Notes under the pieces: generated by a model
The model's input: only the letters and a program-made list of their open reading frames with translations
Told to the model about the DNA's origin: nothing
Databases searched by the model: none
Program-made: the position numbers and the translations under genes
NCBI GenBank assembly: GCA_044361535.1
Contig: JBIKIQ010000007.1
Coordinates: 1-64,000 of the forward strand
DNA: 64,000 bases
Source of the DNA: UBA952 sp044361535
GTDB taxonomy: Bacteria > Bacteroidota > Bacteroidia > Flavobacteriales_D > Crocinitomicaceae
Direction of reading: 5' to 3'
Shown here: positions 62,499-64,000 of the stretch, in pieces
Numbering within the stretch: the stretch's first letter is position 1
Layout of the letters: each line of letters begins with the position of its first letter

Positions 62499-64000
62499 AT
62501 GAGCGAACTTTTTGAAAATACATTTTTGAATTTGCATGGCGACATGGATTCAGATGCCGAATTTATTCCATTGATAACGGCAGAGGAGGAGGAAACGGTT
62601 AATAGCACAATTTTCCCGAGTGAATTAGCGATTTTGCCCTTGAGAAACAATGTACTTTTTCCCGGAGTAGTTATTCCGATTACTGTTGGAAGAGATAGAT
62701 CTATTAAACTTGTAAATGAAGCTAACAAGGGAAATAAAATTATTGGGGTAGTTTCGCAAAAGAATCAAGATGAGGAATCTCCTGAATTTGATGATTTACA
62801 TAAAATAGGAACAGTAGCTCAAATTGTACGACTCCTTAGAATGCCAGATGGTAGTACAACGGTTATTATTCAAGGTAAACGCAGATTTGAAATGCTAGAG
62901 TTAACTCAAAAAGATCCGTACATGAAAGCAAATGTGCGCGTTTTTGAGGAGCCTGTTTTTGACAAGAAGAACAAGGAACTCAATGTAATGATTAAAACCG
63001 TTAAAGATCTTGCGTTACAAATAATCAATGAAAGTCCGAATATACCATCAGAGGCCTCTTTTGCACTTAAGAATATTGATACACCTACATTTTTAATCAA
63101 CTTCATTTCTTCAAATATGAATGCCGATGTTTCCAAAAAACAGGAAATGTTGGAGGAAGTTGACATGAAAAAACGTGTTATGATGGTGCTTGAACATCTT
63201 ACTATAGAGGTTCAAATGTTAGAAATGCGAAATGAAATTCAAAGTCGTGTTAAAAAAGATTTGGATCGCCAACAGCGCGAATATTTCTTGCATCAACAAA
63301 TGCGAACGATACAAGACGAGTTAGGCGATAATCCTCAAGAACAAGATATTAGAGAGCTTCAGGAACGTGCAATGGATAAAAAATGGAATTCAGAAGTTGA
63401 AGGTATGTTCCATAAAGAACTTGGAAAGCTTCAACGCATGAATCCACAAGGTGCCGAATATACTGTGCAGTTAAATTACCTTGATTTATTACTTGAGCTT
63501 CCTTGGGGTGATTATACGAAAGATAATTTAGACTTAAATCGAGCGAAGAAAATTCTTGAGCGTGATCATTACGGTTTGGAAAAAGTAAAAGAACGTATTC
63601 TTGAATATTTAGCGGTGTTGAAACTCAAAGGAAATATGAAATCTCCAATTTTATGTTTCTATGGACCTCCGGGAGTAGGTAAAACCTCATTGGGGAAATC
63701 AATTGCCGAAGCTTTAGGAAGAAAATATGTTAGAATGTCGCTTGGAGGCTTGCACGATGAGTCCGAGATTCGAGGACATCGTAAAACCTATATTGGAGCA
63801 ATGCCAGGAAGAATTATGCAGCATTTGAAAAAAGCATCTACCGCTAATCCTGTTTTTGTCCTTGATGAAATTGACAAACTAGGTAGAAGCAATCATGGTG
63901 ATCCTTCATCAGCCCTATTGGAGGTTTTAGATCCAGAACAAAATAATGCATTTTACGACAATTACGTTGAAACAGAATTTGATTTATCAAGAGTAATGTT
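62499..64000 (+). CDS. lon: ATP-dependent Lon protease, N-terminal part
   Basis: The gene runs off the right edge; 500 codons are visible of an expected 800 or so. It degrades misfolded and regulatory proteins. The N-terminal substrate domain starts ELAILPLRNNVLFPGVVIPI (about 43-62) and is followed by a coiled coil (DLDRQQREYFLHQQMRTIQD). The AAA+ module shows Walker A FYGPPGVGKTSLGKSIAEAL (about 387-406) and Walker B PVFVLDEIDKLGR (about 451-463). The proteolytic Ser/Lys domain lies outside the window. The acidic start (MSELFENTFLNLHGDMDSDA) is about 40 residues longer than in Escherichia coli, common in Bacteroidota. Confidence 0.96.
   Translation, partial: MSELFENTFLNLHGDMDSDAEFIPLITAEEEETVNSTIFPSELAILPLRNNVLFPGVVIPITVGRDRSIKLVNEANKGNKIIGVVSQKNQDEESPEFDDLHKIGTVAQIVRLLRMPDGSTTVIIQGKRRFEMLELTQKDPYMKANVRVFEEPVFDKKNKELNVMIKTVKDLALQIINESPNIPSEASFALKNIDTPTFLINFISSNMNADVSKKQEMLEEVDMKKRVMMVLEHLTIEVQMLEMRNEIQSRVKKDLDRQQREYFLHQQMRTIQDELGDNPQEQDIRELQERAMDKKWNSEVEGMFHKELGKLQRMNPQGAEYTVQLNYLDLLLELPWGDYTKDNLDLNRAKKILERDHYGLEKVKERILEYLAVLKLKGNMKSPILCFYGPPGVGKTSLGKSIAEALGRKYVRMSLGGLHDESEIRGHRKTYIGAMPGRIMQHLKKASTANPVFVLDEIDKLGRSNHGDPSSALLEVLDPEQNNAFYDNYVETEFDLSRVM

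Overview
The window reads as chromosome of an AT-rich bacterium of the Bacteroidota, most likely Flavobacteriales; a Crocinitomicaceae/Fluviicola-like organism is my guess from overall style, not something the sequence proves. The evidence is: secreted proteins with type IX secretion (T9SS) C-terminal sorting domains, a SprB-repeat giant adhesin, a carboxypeptidase-regulatory/TonB-dependent receptor fusion, an archaeal/eukaryal-type ProS, fused SecDF, a DnaG with degraded zinc-ribbon ligands, an IPExxxVDY protein next to pyruvate kinase, and many copies of the Bacteroidota -7 promoter element TAnnTTTG. I see no phage, insertion sequence, CRISPR array, rRNA or tRNA. The region is mostly core genome with secreted and surface genes interspersed.

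Layout. 1-3579 (-): 5' part of a giant surface protein whose C-terminal half is a tandem SprB-repeat array running off the left edge. 3876-7234 (+): proS-purK-aroE. 7231-9576 (-): outer-membrane receptor. 9961-11141 (+): a cold-shock-domain protein and a lipid-anchored TonB-like protein. 17577-11146 (-): a tight six-gene run, prenyl synthase, MORN-like lipoprotein, dnaG, MscS channel, DUF1015, YggS. 17658-19767 (+): cyclase-family hydrolase and a secreted superoxide dismutase, with a probable structured small RNA encoded on the opposite strand between them (18458-18628). 21184-19817 (-): YHYH T9SS protein. 23844-21296 (-): rpsO and pnp, each with its own terminator and a REP-like repeat between them. 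24013-25913 (+): IPExxxVDY protein and pyk. Then MerR regulator, queuosine-precursor transporter, MFS transporter, an exonuclease/GIY-YIG fusion and secDF.

36827-32749 (-): an apparent glycan operon (GT2, heptose-bisphosphatase-like HAD, MORN-like protein, lipoprotein, GT4). 39239-36885 (-): choice-of-anchor-B T9SS protein, preceded by two small secreted unknowns, pckA, a hotdog thioesterase and an unknown exported protein. 43419-45532 (+): lipoprotein and trmB. 45553-51954 (+): a heavy-metal efflux operon in which the RND pump is fused to its TolC-like outer-membrane factor, followed by the adaptor and a small two-heme cytochrome c lipoprotein. 53631-57254 (+): metH lacking the homocysteine domain, mtnB and a SUI1 factor, i.e. 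methionine synthesis and salvage together. 62258-57905 (-): SBBP-repeat T9SS protein, VTC-type polyphosphate polymerase and DUF4956 membrane protein. 62499 to the right edge (+): lon, incomplete.

Cross-cutting points. Seven genes carry TAnnTTTG/TAnnTTCG only 3-5 bases before the ATG, which predicts leaderless mRNAs. Several CDS starts were corrected to an internal ATG (rpsO, MerR, MFS, choice-of-anchor-B, two exported proteins). The most novel-looking element is the structured RNA at 18458-18628, which resembles a 6S-like RNA in size and architecture but is not identified by me with certainty.
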